From assembly GCA_038243635.1 (NCBI GenBank), contig JBBSQW010000011.1:1-64000 (forward strand): 64,000 nt of DNA, given 5' to 3'. The position numbers and the translations under genes are program-made. Below are positions 1 through 8,172 of this stretch, in pieces. The DNA is from Pseudopedobacter sp038243635 (GTDB lineage Bacteria > Bacteroidota > Bacteroidia > Sphingobacteriales > Sphingobacteriaceae). Position 1 is the first letter of the stretch. Each line of letters opens with the position of its first letter. Below the pieces are notes generated by a model. The model was not told the DNA's origin. It saw only the letters and a program-made list of their open reading frames with translations, and searched no databases.

Positions 1-32
1 TAAAAAAAATAGCCCCGATCAAGTCGAGGCTA
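1..32 (-). terminator. Rho-independent terminator at left edge
   Basis: Read on the minus strand, TAGCCTCGA and TCGGGGCTA form a 9-bp stem (one wobble) around a 5-nt loop, followed by a run of Ts. It is placed to end a minus-strand transcript, probably the sugar-acid cluster to its right, although about 310 bases separate it from the last stop codon. Confidence 0.6.
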
Positions 33-343
33 TACCAGATAAACAACTCATTCCTGAAAATGAACTGCTTTCTATTGTTTGACAAAACTATATAAAAAAG
101 TGGAAATAAATTTTGATTTCAAGATAGTACCTTTTCGTTACTCTAAAGGAGTTCCTTTGGAACAATCTTTTTGCGCTATTCTTCAACTCCGCACAGAAGA
201 GCAAAAAGGATTTTCATTTCAATCCCTAACGCACAACCTTTCTAAATTCAAAAAAACACCTTTATTAATAGCAATTGGTTCTTTTTAATCGAACTCAGGC
301 TTGTAACAGAAGATCAATAATTTCCCTTTATCTTTTTTCTGAT
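33..343. repeat. Intergenic stretch with dispersed repeat (core about 160-235, minus)
   Basis: I see no gene I can support. Read on the minus strand, positions 235-160 contain TAGGGATTG, then GTGCGGAGT-like and GAATAGCGC blocks in the same order as the element at 61683-61790 (TAGGGATTG, GCGGAGTGGA, GAATAGCCC). I read this as a second, diverged member of that intergenic repeat. A 69-codon open frame across it (79-288, TTG start) has no recognisable domain and is probably not coding. Confidence 0.4.
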
Positions 344-1132
344 TTAAGCGTTAGCCAAAGCCCGGTCTAAATGAACATAACCACCGTCAACATGTAAAAT
401 TTGACCCGTAGTATGGCTTGATCTATTACTCAATAAAAACGCAACGGTATTTCCTATTTCCTCAATGGTCGTCATCCGGTTTTCTAAGGGAATGTTAGCC
501 GTAATCTTAGCTAAAGTTTCTTCTGGATTATTCAACGTTTTAATCCAATTTTCATACTGGGGTGTCCAACATTCGGCAACTACCAAAGCATTTACCCTGA
601 TACCGTATTTTAGCAATTCAACCCCCCATTCTCTGGTTAAAGCATTTCTACCACCGTTTGATGCCGCGTACGCAGAAGTATTTCCTTGCCCCGTTTCTCC
701 GGTTTTGGAAGAAATATTAACAATATTTCCTTTTGATTTAATGAGCTCTGGCAAAGCATAGTGTGCCATTAAATAATAATGAATCAAGTTATTATGCAGG
801 CTTTTTATAAAATCCTCATAATTTCCATCCTCTAAACCAACGCCATCATTTAAACCGGCATTATTTACCAAGCCATCAATTTTACCGAATTGCTCAACTG
901 CTATTTTTACAGCTTTTTCGCATGCTTCTGGCTTGGTTAATTCTGCTTCAATACCAAAAGCTTTACCCCCAGCTTGCGCAATCAAATCAATCGCTTTTTG
1001 ATTGTCTACTTGTTTTCTGCCAATAATTACAGCAATTGCGCCTTCTTTAGCTACAGTTTCCGCTATTCCAAAACCGATGCCCTTGGCGCCGCCTGTAATT
1101 AAAATGACTTTGTCTTTTAAGTTTAAATCCAT
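344..1132 (-). CDS. SDR-family oxidoreductase, probable L-fucose (6-deoxysugar) dehydrogenase
   Basis: A 262-residue classical short-chain dehydrogenase with the cofactor motif TGGAKGIG near residues 13-20, NNAG at 90-93 and a Ser pair at 141-142. It probably oxidises the sugar at C1 to the lactone with NAD(P)+, as the first catabolic step. The catalytic motif reads Y155-A-A-S-N159: the usual Lys of YxxxK is Asn here. The rest of the fold motifs, including a C-terminal DGGY, look intact. It is the last recognisable gene of the cluster, 181 bases after the FAH hydrolase. The exact substrate (L-fucose, L-rhamnose, L-galactose) is inferred from neighbours only. Confidence 0.75.
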   Translation of the reverse strand: MDLNLKDKVILITGGAKGIGFGIAETVAKEGAIAVIIGRKQVDNQKAIDLIAQAGGKAFGIEAELTKPEACEKAVKIAVEQFGKIDGLVNNAGLNDGVGLEDGNYEDFIKSLHNNLIHYYLMAHYALPELIKSKGNIVNISSKTGETGQGNTSAYAASNGGRNALTREWGVELLKYGIRVNALVVAECWTPQYENWIKTLNNPEETLAKITANIPLENRMTTIEEIGNTVAFLLSNRSSHTTGQILHVDGGYVHLDRALANA

Positions 1133-1313
1133 CGTTTTTTATAAAAAATCTAGATTGGCAATTACATTATTTGGAAAAATCTACTTTACATCAAACATCT
1201 GATCGCTAATCTCACAGGTAATTTATCAAACAGGTAACTATACATTACACTAGCGCTTTGTTTCACCTGTTTGTGAGCTGTCTCCTAGCGTCGACATGAT
1301 GTTTCTCCCTTAT

Positions 1314-2171
1314 TTAACTTTTTGAATATCCTACAACCGTTTGTTTTGCTTCGCCCAAACCATCAATTCCTAATTCAATGACGTCTCCTGCTTTTAAGTA
1401 AAGTGGTGGATTAAAACCTAAACCTACACCATGTGGCGTTCCTGTAGAGATTACATCACCAGGTAAAAGCGTCATAAATTCGCTGAGGTAAGAAACAACA
1501 TGCGTAACATCAAAGATAAAATCATCGGTATTACCGTCTTGCATCATTTTGCCGTTTAGCTTTAACCATAAACGTAAATTGTTTGGATCTGCTATTTCAT
1601 CTGCGGTAACCAGCCAAGGACCTAGCGGTGCAAAAGTATCGCAACCTTTACCTTTAGCCCATTGTCCACCACGTTCTAATTGGAAAGCTCGCTCGCTAAC
1701 ATCATTGTGTAAAACATAACCAGCAACATAATCTAAGGCTTCGTCTTTAGAAACGTAACTTGCTTTTTTGCCAATTACAAAAGCCAATTCTACTTCCCAA
1801 TCTGTTTTTAACGAATCTTTTGGAAGCATAATATTATCATTTGGACCTACAACAGAGGTGGTAGATTTAAAAAAGATAATAGGCTCTTTAGGGATTGGTG
1901 CATTGGTTTCCTGTGCGTGTTTTGCATAATTTAAACCAATACAAACTATCTTAGACGGACGACCAATTGGTGATCCTAATCTTTCTGAATCTGAAACTAG
2001 GGAAAGACTCGCCTTATTTTTTTCAACAAAAGACACCAACCTATTGATGCCATCTGTTTCAAAAAATTGCTCATTATAATCTTCTCCAAAAGCCGAGGTA
2101 TCGTACTTTTTATCGTCAATGATTACCGCTGTTTTTTCTTTTCCTAATGTTCCGTATCTTATTAGTTTCAT
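1314..2171 (-). CDS. FAH-family hydrolase, probable 2,4-diketo-3-deoxy-L-fuconate hydrolase
   Basis: A 285-residue fumarylacetoacetate hydrolase-family protein. The C-terminal catalytic domain starts near residue 73 (GLNYAKHAQET); acidic metal ligands fit E126, E128 (WEVELA) and D157 (HNDVSE), and the TGTPHGVG loop is present. In the non-phosphorylating fucose/rhamnose routes such enzymes cleave 2,4-diketo-3-deoxy-6-deoxysugar acids to pyruvate and lactate. It lies between two SDR genes, which supports that role. A hairpin-forming repeat lies just upstream. Other FAH reactions (acylpyruvase, decarboxylase) cannot be excluded. Confidence 0.8.
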   Translation of the reverse strand: MKLIRYGTLGKEKTAVIIDDKKYDTSAFGEDYNEQFFETDGINRLVSFVEKNKASLSLVSDSERLGSPIGRPSKIVCIGLNYAKHAQETNAPIPKEPIIFFKSTTSVVGPNDNIMLPKDSLKTDWEVELAFVIGKKASYVSKDEALDYVAGYVLHNDVSERAFQLERGGQWAKGKGCDTFAPLGPWLVTADEIADPNNLRLWLKLNGKMMQDGNTDDFIFDVTHVVSYLSEFMTLLPGDVISTGTPHGVGLGFNPPLYLKAGDVIELGIDGLGEAKQTVVGYSKS

Positions 2172-2196
2172 TTTTTTTCTTTTTATTTTTGTTATT

Positions 2197-2229
2197 AGTC
2201 CGAAGACGGCGGTCGGCTGTCTGCGGACT
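2197..2229. repeat. Small inverted repeat (AGTCCG...CGGACT)
   Basis: AGTCCG-A-AGAC pairs with GTCT-G-CGGACT, a roughly 10-bp stem with an unusually G+C-rich loop between two genes of an AT-rich operon. It lies in the leader of the FAH hydrolase gene. It could be a dispersed intergenic repeat or an RNA-processing hairpin. Confidence 0.45.
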
Positions 2230-2242
2230 ATGGACTACACTT

Positions 2243-3004
2243 CTAGTTATTCAATTTAATAAATCCCCCATCAATCGGGTAATCGTTCCCAGTAACAAAC
2301 CCAGCTTCATCAGAACAAAGGTAAAGTGCTAATGCGGCAATCTCTTCTGGCTTGGCCATGCGGCCAATTGGCTGACTTTTAGATAACTTTTCAAACGTTT
2401 CTTCTTGGTTATCCGGATAGTTTTTCGTGATAAAACCATCTACAAAAGGTGTATGTACCCTTGCTGGCGAAATGCTATTGCTACGGATGCCATCTGCAAT
2501 AAAATCACGAGCGACTGACATGCTCATCGCATAAATTGCACCTTTACTCATGGAATAAGCAAAGCGATCTGCAATACCTACAACGGAAGCAATAGAAGCC
2601 ATATTTAAAATTGCGCCACCGCCAACTTTTTTCATCATAGGAATAGCAGCGTACAAACAGTTGTATGCACCTTTCACATTTACTTGATAAACCCTTTCAA
2701 AATCAGCTTCTGCAGTTTTTTCCAGATTACCAATGTGGGCGATACCTGCATTATTCACTAAAATATCTACTTGAGCCATTTTGGCAAACGTAGCCAAAAC
2801 TTGGTCTTGCTTACTTACATCGCATGAAAATGCTTCAGCTTCACCAAATTGATTGATTTCTTCTACAGCTTGTTGTGCAGATTGCTCGTTCAATTCTAAA
2901 ATGTAAACTTTTGCGCCTTGTTTTGCAAATAAGACTGCTATAGCTTTACCAATTCCGCTACCACCACCTGTAATTACTGCTGATTTTCCTTTTAAACTAA
3001 ACAT
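2243..3004 (-). CDS. SDR-family oxidoreductase, probable 2-keto-3-deoxy-L-fuconate dehydrogenase
   Basis: A 253-residue classical SDR with TGGGSGIG (residues 12-19), NNAG (84-87), Ser137 and an intact Y150-S-M-S-K154 catalytic motif. In the proposed pathway it oxidises 2-keto-3-deoxy-L-fuconate at C4 with NAD+, giving the diketo acid used by the adjacent FAH hydrolase. The call rests on family plus position; sequence alone does not fix the substrate. A 208-base gap with a dispersed repeat separates it from the dehydratase upstream. Confidence 0.78.
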   Translation of the reverse strand: MFSLKGKSAVITGGGSGIGKAIAVLFAKQGAKVYILELNEQSAQQAVEEINQFGEAEAFSCDVSKQDQVLATFAKMAQVDILVNNAGIAHIGNLEKTAEADFERVYQVNVKGAYNCLYAAIPMMKKVGGGAILNMASIASVVGIADRFAYSMSKGAIYAMSMSVARDFIADGIRSNSISPARVHTPFVDGFITKNYPDNQEETFEKLSKSQPIGRMAKPEEIAALALYLCSDEAGFVTGNDYPIDGGFIKLNN

Positions 3005-3044
3005 CTTTTTAAATATGATATGTTATTCTCATTTCTTACCATTT

Positions 3045-3140
3045 GGGCGTTTTAACACGCTATCCGCTATATCTTTTTTTGTCATCCTGAGCGGAGTCGA
3101 AGGACAAAAAAAGGATGTCGCTTCTATCGTTAACGCAAAA
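3045..3140 (+). repeat. Dispersed intergenic repeat, copy 1
   Basis: GGGCGTTTTAACACGCT, then TCCGCT, a T-run, GTCATCCTGAGCGGAGTCGA, AGGAC, an A-run, GGATGTCGCT and GTTAACGC. Related copies lie at 33361-33456 and, inverted and shorter, at 63789-63867. The central part can fold through GTCCTTCGACT/AGTCGAAGGAC-type pairing. Confidence 0.65.
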
Positions 3141-3212
3141 TAGAAGACGATAATGAACCGTTTTCAAATTATCCTAACCAATAAAAAACTAACTAATTAA
3201 CTAACTAACTAA

Positions 3213-4856
3213 CTAAAGACTAACACCTCGTTTCCACGGAATAAAATCGTCCTGATTTAAAGCAACCGCTTTTGGAGTAATCTCGCCACTTGCTACTTTA
3301 ATGCAAAATTCCAGAATCTCCTCCCCCATTTCTGGGATTGACTTTTCTCCGCGAATAATAGCGCCAGTATCAATATCAATGATATCCGACATGCGATTTG
3401 CCAGTTCCGTATTTGTAGCCACTTTAATAACCGGACAAACAGGATTTCCCGTAGGCGTACCCAAACCCGTAGTAAACAAAATTAAATTTGCACCACTTGC
3501 AGCTTTACCTGTGGTTGCTTCCACGTCGTTTCCGGGAGTACAAACCAAACTTAAACCTGGTTTTACAGCTTGTTCCGTATAATCCAACACATCAACTACG
3601 GAGGAGGTTCCTCCCTTTTTAGCAGCTCCTGTACTTTTAATGGCATCGGTAATTAAACCATCTTTGATATTCCCTGGCGAAGGATTCATGAAAAAACCAG
3701 AACCCACAGCGTGGGCTTGTGCATCATAAGTTCGCATTAAATGGATGAATTTCTCTGCAATTTCTTTGTTTTCGCAACGGTCTATCATATTTTGCTCTGC
3801 TCCGCATAACTCTGGGAACTCGGCCAATAACACCTTTGCGCCTAAAGACACCAATAAATCGGCAGTGTAACCAACCGCCGGGTTTGCAGATACCCCACTA
3901 AATCCATCACTTCCACCGCATTTTACACCTACCGTTAGGTGTGATAGAGAAGCTGGTTCCCTTTCTACTTTATTAATTTCAACCAAACCTGCCATGGTTT
4001 GCTGTATTGCATCTTTAATCAAAGCTTCTTCACTCTGCGTTTTCTGTTGTTCAAAAACTAGAATAGGTTTATCAAACCTTGGATGATACTTTTTAATATC
4101 TGCTAAAAAATTACCCACCTGTAAATGCTGACAGCCCAAACTTAAAAGCGTAACCCCAGCAACGTTTGGATGGTTGGCATAAGAAGCCAACAGTTTACCC
4201 AGCATTTCAGAATCCTGTCTGGTGCCACCGCAACCTCCCTGATGGTTTAAAAATTTGATCCCATCAACGTTTTTGAAATATCTGTTCTGATTCGATTCTG
4301 CCGAAGGACAAAAATCTACCTCATTAATATTTTTGCCTTCTTTTAAATTCTTAAGTAATTTGGCCGAAAACAACTTGTACTTGTCGGTTACTGCATAACC
4401 TAAAGTTTGGTACAAGGCTTCCTTAATTACATCCATATTTCGGTTTTCGCAAAATACGGTAGGTATAAAAAGCCAGTGATTGGCCGTTCCAACACTTCCG
4501 TCATTTCTGTGGTAACCGTTAAATGTGCGCCCAATAAACTTAGAAACATCAGGCTTGTACCATTGGTAGTCTACTTCTCTATAATCGTAAGGCTCTGCAG
4601 CATGTCGGGTATTCTCAGTAGTCATCCGTTCGCCACTTTTCACAGCGTATTGCACTTTTCCCACCAAAACACCATACATGGTAATTTCATCACCGGCTTC
4701 CATATCGTTAATAAAAACTTTATGCTTTGCCGGAATTTTATCCTTAATAATTATTGATGAACCTTCAAAAACGATGTCCACTCCAGGCGCTAAATCCTGC
4801 AAGGCTACCAATACGTTATCTTTTTTATCGAGTTGTAAAATTAGATGTGCTGACAT
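3213..4856 (-). CDS. UxaA-family (altronate dehydratase-like) sugar-acid dehydratase
   Basis: A 547-residue protein of normal UxaA length: an N-terminal SAF domain (about 1-95), then the catalytic region with the conserved GGCGGTRQDSE segment (from about residue 207). UxaA enzymes remove water from altronate or galactonate-type acids to give 2-keto-3-deoxy acids. No enolase-superfamily fuconate dehydratase is visible, so this is the likely dehydratase of the cluster, acting on L-fuconate or a similar acid (inference). It starts 4 bases after the mutarotase stop, indicating co-transcription. Confidence 0.85.
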   Translation of the reverse strand: MSAHLILQLDKKDNVLVALQDLAPGVDIVFEGSSIIIKDKIPAKHKVFINDMEAGDEITMYGVLVGKVQYAVKSGERMTTENTRHAAEPYDYREVDYQWYKPDVSKFIGRTFNGYHRNDGSVGTANHWLFIPTVFCENRNMDVIKEALYQTLGYAVTDKYKLFSAKLLKNLKEGKNINEVDFCPSAESNQNRYFKNVDGIKFLNHQGGCGGTRQDSEMLGKLLASYANHPNVAGVTLLSLGCQHLQVGNFLADIKKYHPRFDKPILVFEQQKTQSEEALIKDAIQQTMAGLVEINKVEREPASLSHLTVGVKCGGSDGFSGVSANPAVGYTADLLVSLGAKVLLAEFPELCGAEQNMIDRCENKEIAEKFIHLMRTYDAQAHAVGSGFFMNPSPGNIKDGLITDAIKSTGAAKKGGTSSVVDVLDYTEQAVKPGLSLVCTPGNDVEATTGKAASGANLILFTTGLGTPTGNPVCPVIKVATNTELANRMSDIIDIDTGAIIRGEKSIPEMGEEILEFCIKVASGEITPKAVALNQDDFIPWKRGVSL

Positions 4857-4860
4857 TTTA

Positions 4861-5196
4861 TTATTGATTTAAATCAAATATCTTGTTCATCAAAACCCAT
4901 TTCTCACCGGGTTTAGCATAACTTAATGGCTCTTGAAATTCTAGCATCAAAGCGTTCCATTCTTGTACTTTTTTGTTAGATAACTCAGCGCTGTTTTTTT
5001 TATCGAAACTGAAAGAATCTATCGCGTCTACGATCATAAACAGCCGTGTGTTCACTCTATAAATTTGCATTTCCTTTATCCCAGAAGCTACAATATTATG
5101 AATCACATGAGGCCAAACTTTCGCATGCCACTCATCATAAGCCTGTATAATTTTTTCATCGGATTTTAAATCCAGTGTTAAACAATTTCTTTTCAT
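4861..5196 (-). CDS. L-rhamnose mutarotase family protein (RhaM-like)
   Basis: A 111-residue dimeric alpha/beta-barrel type protein of the RhaM/DUF718 family. It interconverts alpha and beta anomers of L-rhamnose or L-fucose so that the dehydrogenase receives the correct anomer. Family residues Tyr20 and His24 (YDEWHAKVWPHV) are present. Its ATG overlaps the permease stop by 4 bases, so the two are translationally coupled. Confidence 0.88.
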   Translation of the reverse strand: MKRNCLTLDLKSDEKIIQAYDEWHAKVWPHVIHNIVASGIKEMQIYRVNTRLFMIVDAIDSFSFDKKNSAELSNKKVQEWNALMLEFQEPLSYAKPGEKWVLMNKIFDLNQ

Positions 5197-6436
5197 AAAC
5201 TTGATTTTAACGGTTTTACTTTATGCCCAAACAGGCCGAAACAAAGAATCACAACAAAAGATACAAAAGGCACAATATAGCCGTATTGGATATTGTGGTA
5301 AGTATCACTAATATAGCCGAATACTGGTGGCAATAAAGCACCACCAACAATTGACATAATGATTAAACTACTTCCAAATTTTGTATCGACACCTAAATCT
5401 TGGATTCCTAAAGAGAATATTGTAGGAAACATTACCGACATGAAGAAAGCAGTGGCAATTACTACAAAAACTGCTGCCATACCGCCAACAAACATGGCCA
5501 CAATACTTAATAAGGCGCATATATGGTTAACAGTTTCACAGGACTAATGTATTTCATGAAAAATGTACCAATAAACCTACCCACCATAAACGCCATTCCA
5601 ACTCCAAAGCCGGCATACGTTGCAGCTTCAATTTCTGTAATTCCTGCGGCTTCTGTAGCGTACAATATAAAGAAACTAAAAACACAAACCTGCGCACCAA
5701 CGTAAAAAAACTGAGAAGCTATTGCCCATCTTAAATGAGAATGTCTTAATGCACTAGAAATATTTACACCAGTTGAAGACTCTTCCTTAATTTGAGGAAG
5801 CTTAGTAAACCAGAATATAATGGCAACGATTAAAATAACGGTCCCTAAAATAAAATAAGGAAGTTTTACCGACGAAGCTTCTGTAGCCAAAGCGATTGTT
5901 CTGGCACTAGGTTCCATACTTTGTAAGATAGCTTCCGGAACGCCTTCTGTCAAAATAATTTTTGCACCAATAATGGGCGCAATTGTAGCGGCAAGTCCGT
6001 TAAATGATTGCGCTAAGTTTAAACGCTGTACGGCAGTTTTTGGATCGCCCAGTAAAGATGCAAAAGGGTTTGCTGCTGTTTCTAAAATTGTTAATCCACA
6101 AGCTATTACAAACAAGGCTACCAGAAAAAACCCGTATGATTGTGTATTTGCAGAGGGGATAAAAAGATACGAACCAATTGCAAAAAACAATAAACCAACA
6201 ATAATACCTGCTTTATAGCCATATCTTTTCATAAATAACCCTGCAGGAAGCGCCATCACAAAATAAGCGATAAACACTGCAGAATCTACCAAAGACGCTT
6301 GTAAAGTGGCTAAACTAAATGCTCTTTTTAAATGAGGAATTAAAATTGGATCAAGATTATGCACAAATCCCCATAAAAAGAATAACGACGTAATCATTAC
6401 AAAGGCAAACCTTGTAGTACTTTTAGAATTGGTCAT
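5193..6436 (-). pseudogene. fucP: FucP-type L-fucose:H+ symporter, split by a frameshift near 5507-5525
   Basis: Major facilitator superfamily permease of the FucP group; the hydrophobic segments start at residue 10 with ITSLFFLWGFVHNLDPILI. The first frame (6436-5507, 309 residues) ends after KLLTIYAPY, and the protein continues in another frame (5501-5193, from SIVAMFVGGM). One missing base in ATATGCGCC would restore a protein of about 414 residues, near the usual FucP length. The rest is uninterrupted, so this is either a very recent mutation or a one-base sequence error. It heads the minus-strand cluster and diverges from the IclR gene. Confidence 0.85.
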
Positions 6437-6517
6437 TTATAATCTGGCTTAAAGATATATACAAAGTAAATAATTACATTTATATAAAGCAAAAATTTTA
6501 CATTGTTGAATTTTTTT

Positions 6518-6539
6518 CTCAGATTTGTTTAAAACTGAG
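6518..6539. promoter_or_regulatory. Inverted repeat before iclR-type gene, candidate operator
   Basis: CTCAGATTT and AAAACTGAG form a 9-bp inverted repeat (one mismatch) with a 4-bp spacer. It ends 2 bases before the regulator ATG, in the 105-bp divergent region shared with the permease operon. Its position suits autoregulation by the IclR protein. Confidence 0.45.
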
Positions 6540-6541
6540 AT

Positions 6542-7267
6542 ATGATACAAGTTATAAATCGCTCAATCGACATTTTAGAATACGTTGCAGAAGAGATCAA
6601 TAGGCCTAAACTAATGGGTAATATTGCTCAGGATTTAAACCTGAATACCAGTACCTGTGCAAATATTATAAAAACTTTAGTTAACCGAGGTTTATTGCGG
6701 AAGGCGCATGACGAGAAAGGCTATTTGATTGGCGCTCGATTAACAGAAATAAGCAACGGGAGTTTGGGTTTTAGTGATTTGATAGATCGAGCAAATCATT
6801 TGTTTGCTGATAAACCTAAAACACTTGATGAAAACTGCTTAATTGCTGTTTTAAAAGAAGACAAACGCCAAATCATCTTTAACAAGGCTAGCACACAGTT
6901 AATACAAGCCACTACGCCGACAGAAAAACTAGCTTATGATTCGTCGACCGGAAGATTGCTCATTGCTTTTTTAGAAGAAAAAGAGCTTCAACTTTACATT
7001 AAAAAATATGGCTTGCCTAATAAAAACACTTGGTCAAAAGCAACATCAAGAATTGGTTTTTTTGATGAAATAAAAAGAATTAAAAGCCAAGGCTATGCTT
7101 TAATAGAAGACACCGTACAAGTTGTTGGTGTAGCAACCCCAATTTATAAGAATGACAAAGTAATTGCCAGTTGCAGTATTTACTTACCCGCTTTTCGCTT
7201 TACGGGCAAACTAAAACCTGAAATGATAGCGCAAGCAATTCAGTTAAGTAAACTAATGTCTTACTAA
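6542..7267 (+). CDS. IclR-family transcriptional regulator
   Basis: A 241-residue regulator with an N-terminal winged helix (about 1-65, including IAQDLNLNTSTCANIIKTL) and a C-terminal ligand-binding domain ending near PEMIAQAIQLSKLM. It is divergent from the sugar-acid cluster and so is its probable local regulator, responding to a pathway intermediate (inference). Typical IclR proteins are about 250 residues. A palindrome lies immediately before the start codon. Confidence 0.85.
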   Translation: MIQVINRSIDILEYVAEEINRPKLMGNIAQDLNLNTSTCANIIKTLVNRGLLRKAHDEKGYLIGARLTEISNGSLGFSDLIDRANHLFADKPKTLDENCLIAVLKEDKRQIIFNKASTQLIQATTPTEKLAYDSSTGRLLIAFLEEKELQLYIKKYGLPNKNTWSKATSRIGFFDEIKRIKSQGYALIEDTVQVVGVATPIYKNDKVIASCSIYLPAFRFTGKLKPEMIAQAIQLSKLMSY

Positions 7268-8060
7268 ATCACTCACAGCGTTAAGTAAACAAAGGTGTAA
7301 TTTAACTTAAAGTTTACCATGTAAGTTAAAACCATCGCTACAACTTTTGTTCTATTGGCTTCTTGGTTTTTAATAAACTTACAGCTCTGCAACATAACTA
7401 CCTGCTCAAACCAAACAACTTACAGGTGCTACTTAATGAGTCTCTCTGTTCAAATTGGAATCCTTCGATTGCTGGCGTAAGTACTTTTTCTGATTGGGAT
7501 TCTTGCCTCCTATTCGGCGATATCTATCATCATATTAAAGAGGATAACTTTCTTGTCTGTAAAATTAAGCTTCTCCAGTTCTGCTTTTTACTTCTCCAGC
7601 AGTCTGACTTTTTGCCCCAACTCTACGCCAGTTGGCATACAAAAAGATTGTTTCAATAGAACACTCCTTCGGAGTAAAGAGAAGCCAGCCCGAACGCCCA
7701 AATGATAACATTAATAACCGATGGCTGATTTACGGCTAATCCCCTTAAATATAATAATCATTATTTAATCTTACCGTTAGTGTTTTTTTTACTAATTGTT
7801 AACTTAATTTAATTCATTTTTACAGCGTAAAACAATAATACTAAACTTAACTTCGCAAGTAACACTTTATTCCCTTGCGCTTGAGGACGAAGCTAATGAT
7901 CGGTAATTATGTTTCGTTTTCATCCATTATAAAATTAAATAGCGCCCACCTAACCTCAAAACTTTCACTACAACTAAAAGTATTAGTATATTTTGCTCAA
8001 AAATTATTTCAATTGTACAAAAACGTATCTTAAATAAGATGATTAATTAGCCAGCTAAAT
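7268..8060. other. Gene-free region with transposase relic
   Basis: Apart from the degraded IS3-type relic (about 7465-7660) I see only AT-rich sequence. A small palindrome, ACTCC-TTC-GGAGT, lies just after the relic near 7662-7674. The 98-codon plus-strand frame at 7363-7659 is the antisense shadow of the relic. Confidence 0.5.
7465..7660 (-). pseudogene. Degraded IS3-family OrfA transposase fragment
   Basis: Minus-strand translation gives VELGQKVRLLEK-stop-KAELEKLNF, then MMIDIAE-stop-EARIPIRK. This closely resembles the coiled-coil C-terminal end of IS3-type OrfA proteins (LxELE...MIDIAEKEL.IPIRKK). It has two in-frame stops and no OrfB, so it is a dead remnant. Confidence 0.45.
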
Positions 8061-8088
8061 CCTCTCAAAACATACTTAAATCATCTCA
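8061..8088 (-). promoter_or_regulatory. HTCS operator candidate, copy upstream of the HTCS gene
   Basis: On the minus strand this reads TGAGA-N16-TGAGAGG, half-sites 21 bp apart, as in the copies before GH5-GH43, susC and GH127. It lies about 85-110 bp upstream of the sensor gene, in the opposite orientation to that gene, and may mediate autoregulation. Confidence 0.55.
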
Positions 8089-8146
8089 ATATCTTACATG
8101 TTCAAATATTAACCGCTATAAAATTAGCGTTGATTTCAATTAATTT

Positions 8147-8154
8147 TATATTTG
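8147..8154 (+). promoter_or_regulatory. -7 promoter box of the HTCS gene
   Basis: TATATTTG matches the Bacteroidota sigma-A -7 consensus TAnnTTTG exactly. Transcription would begin near 8160, which excludes the TTG at 8152 as start codon and favours TTG 8173. Confidence 0.5.
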
Positions 8155-8172
8155 GTATATAAACCAATAACC

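Noticed and set aside
79..288. 69-codon plus-strand frame near the left edge
   Set aside because: TTG start, no recognisable domain, and it overlies a dispersed intergenic repeat.
7363..7659. 98-codon plus-strand frame
   Set aside because: It is antisense to a transposase relic and has no protein-like features of its own.
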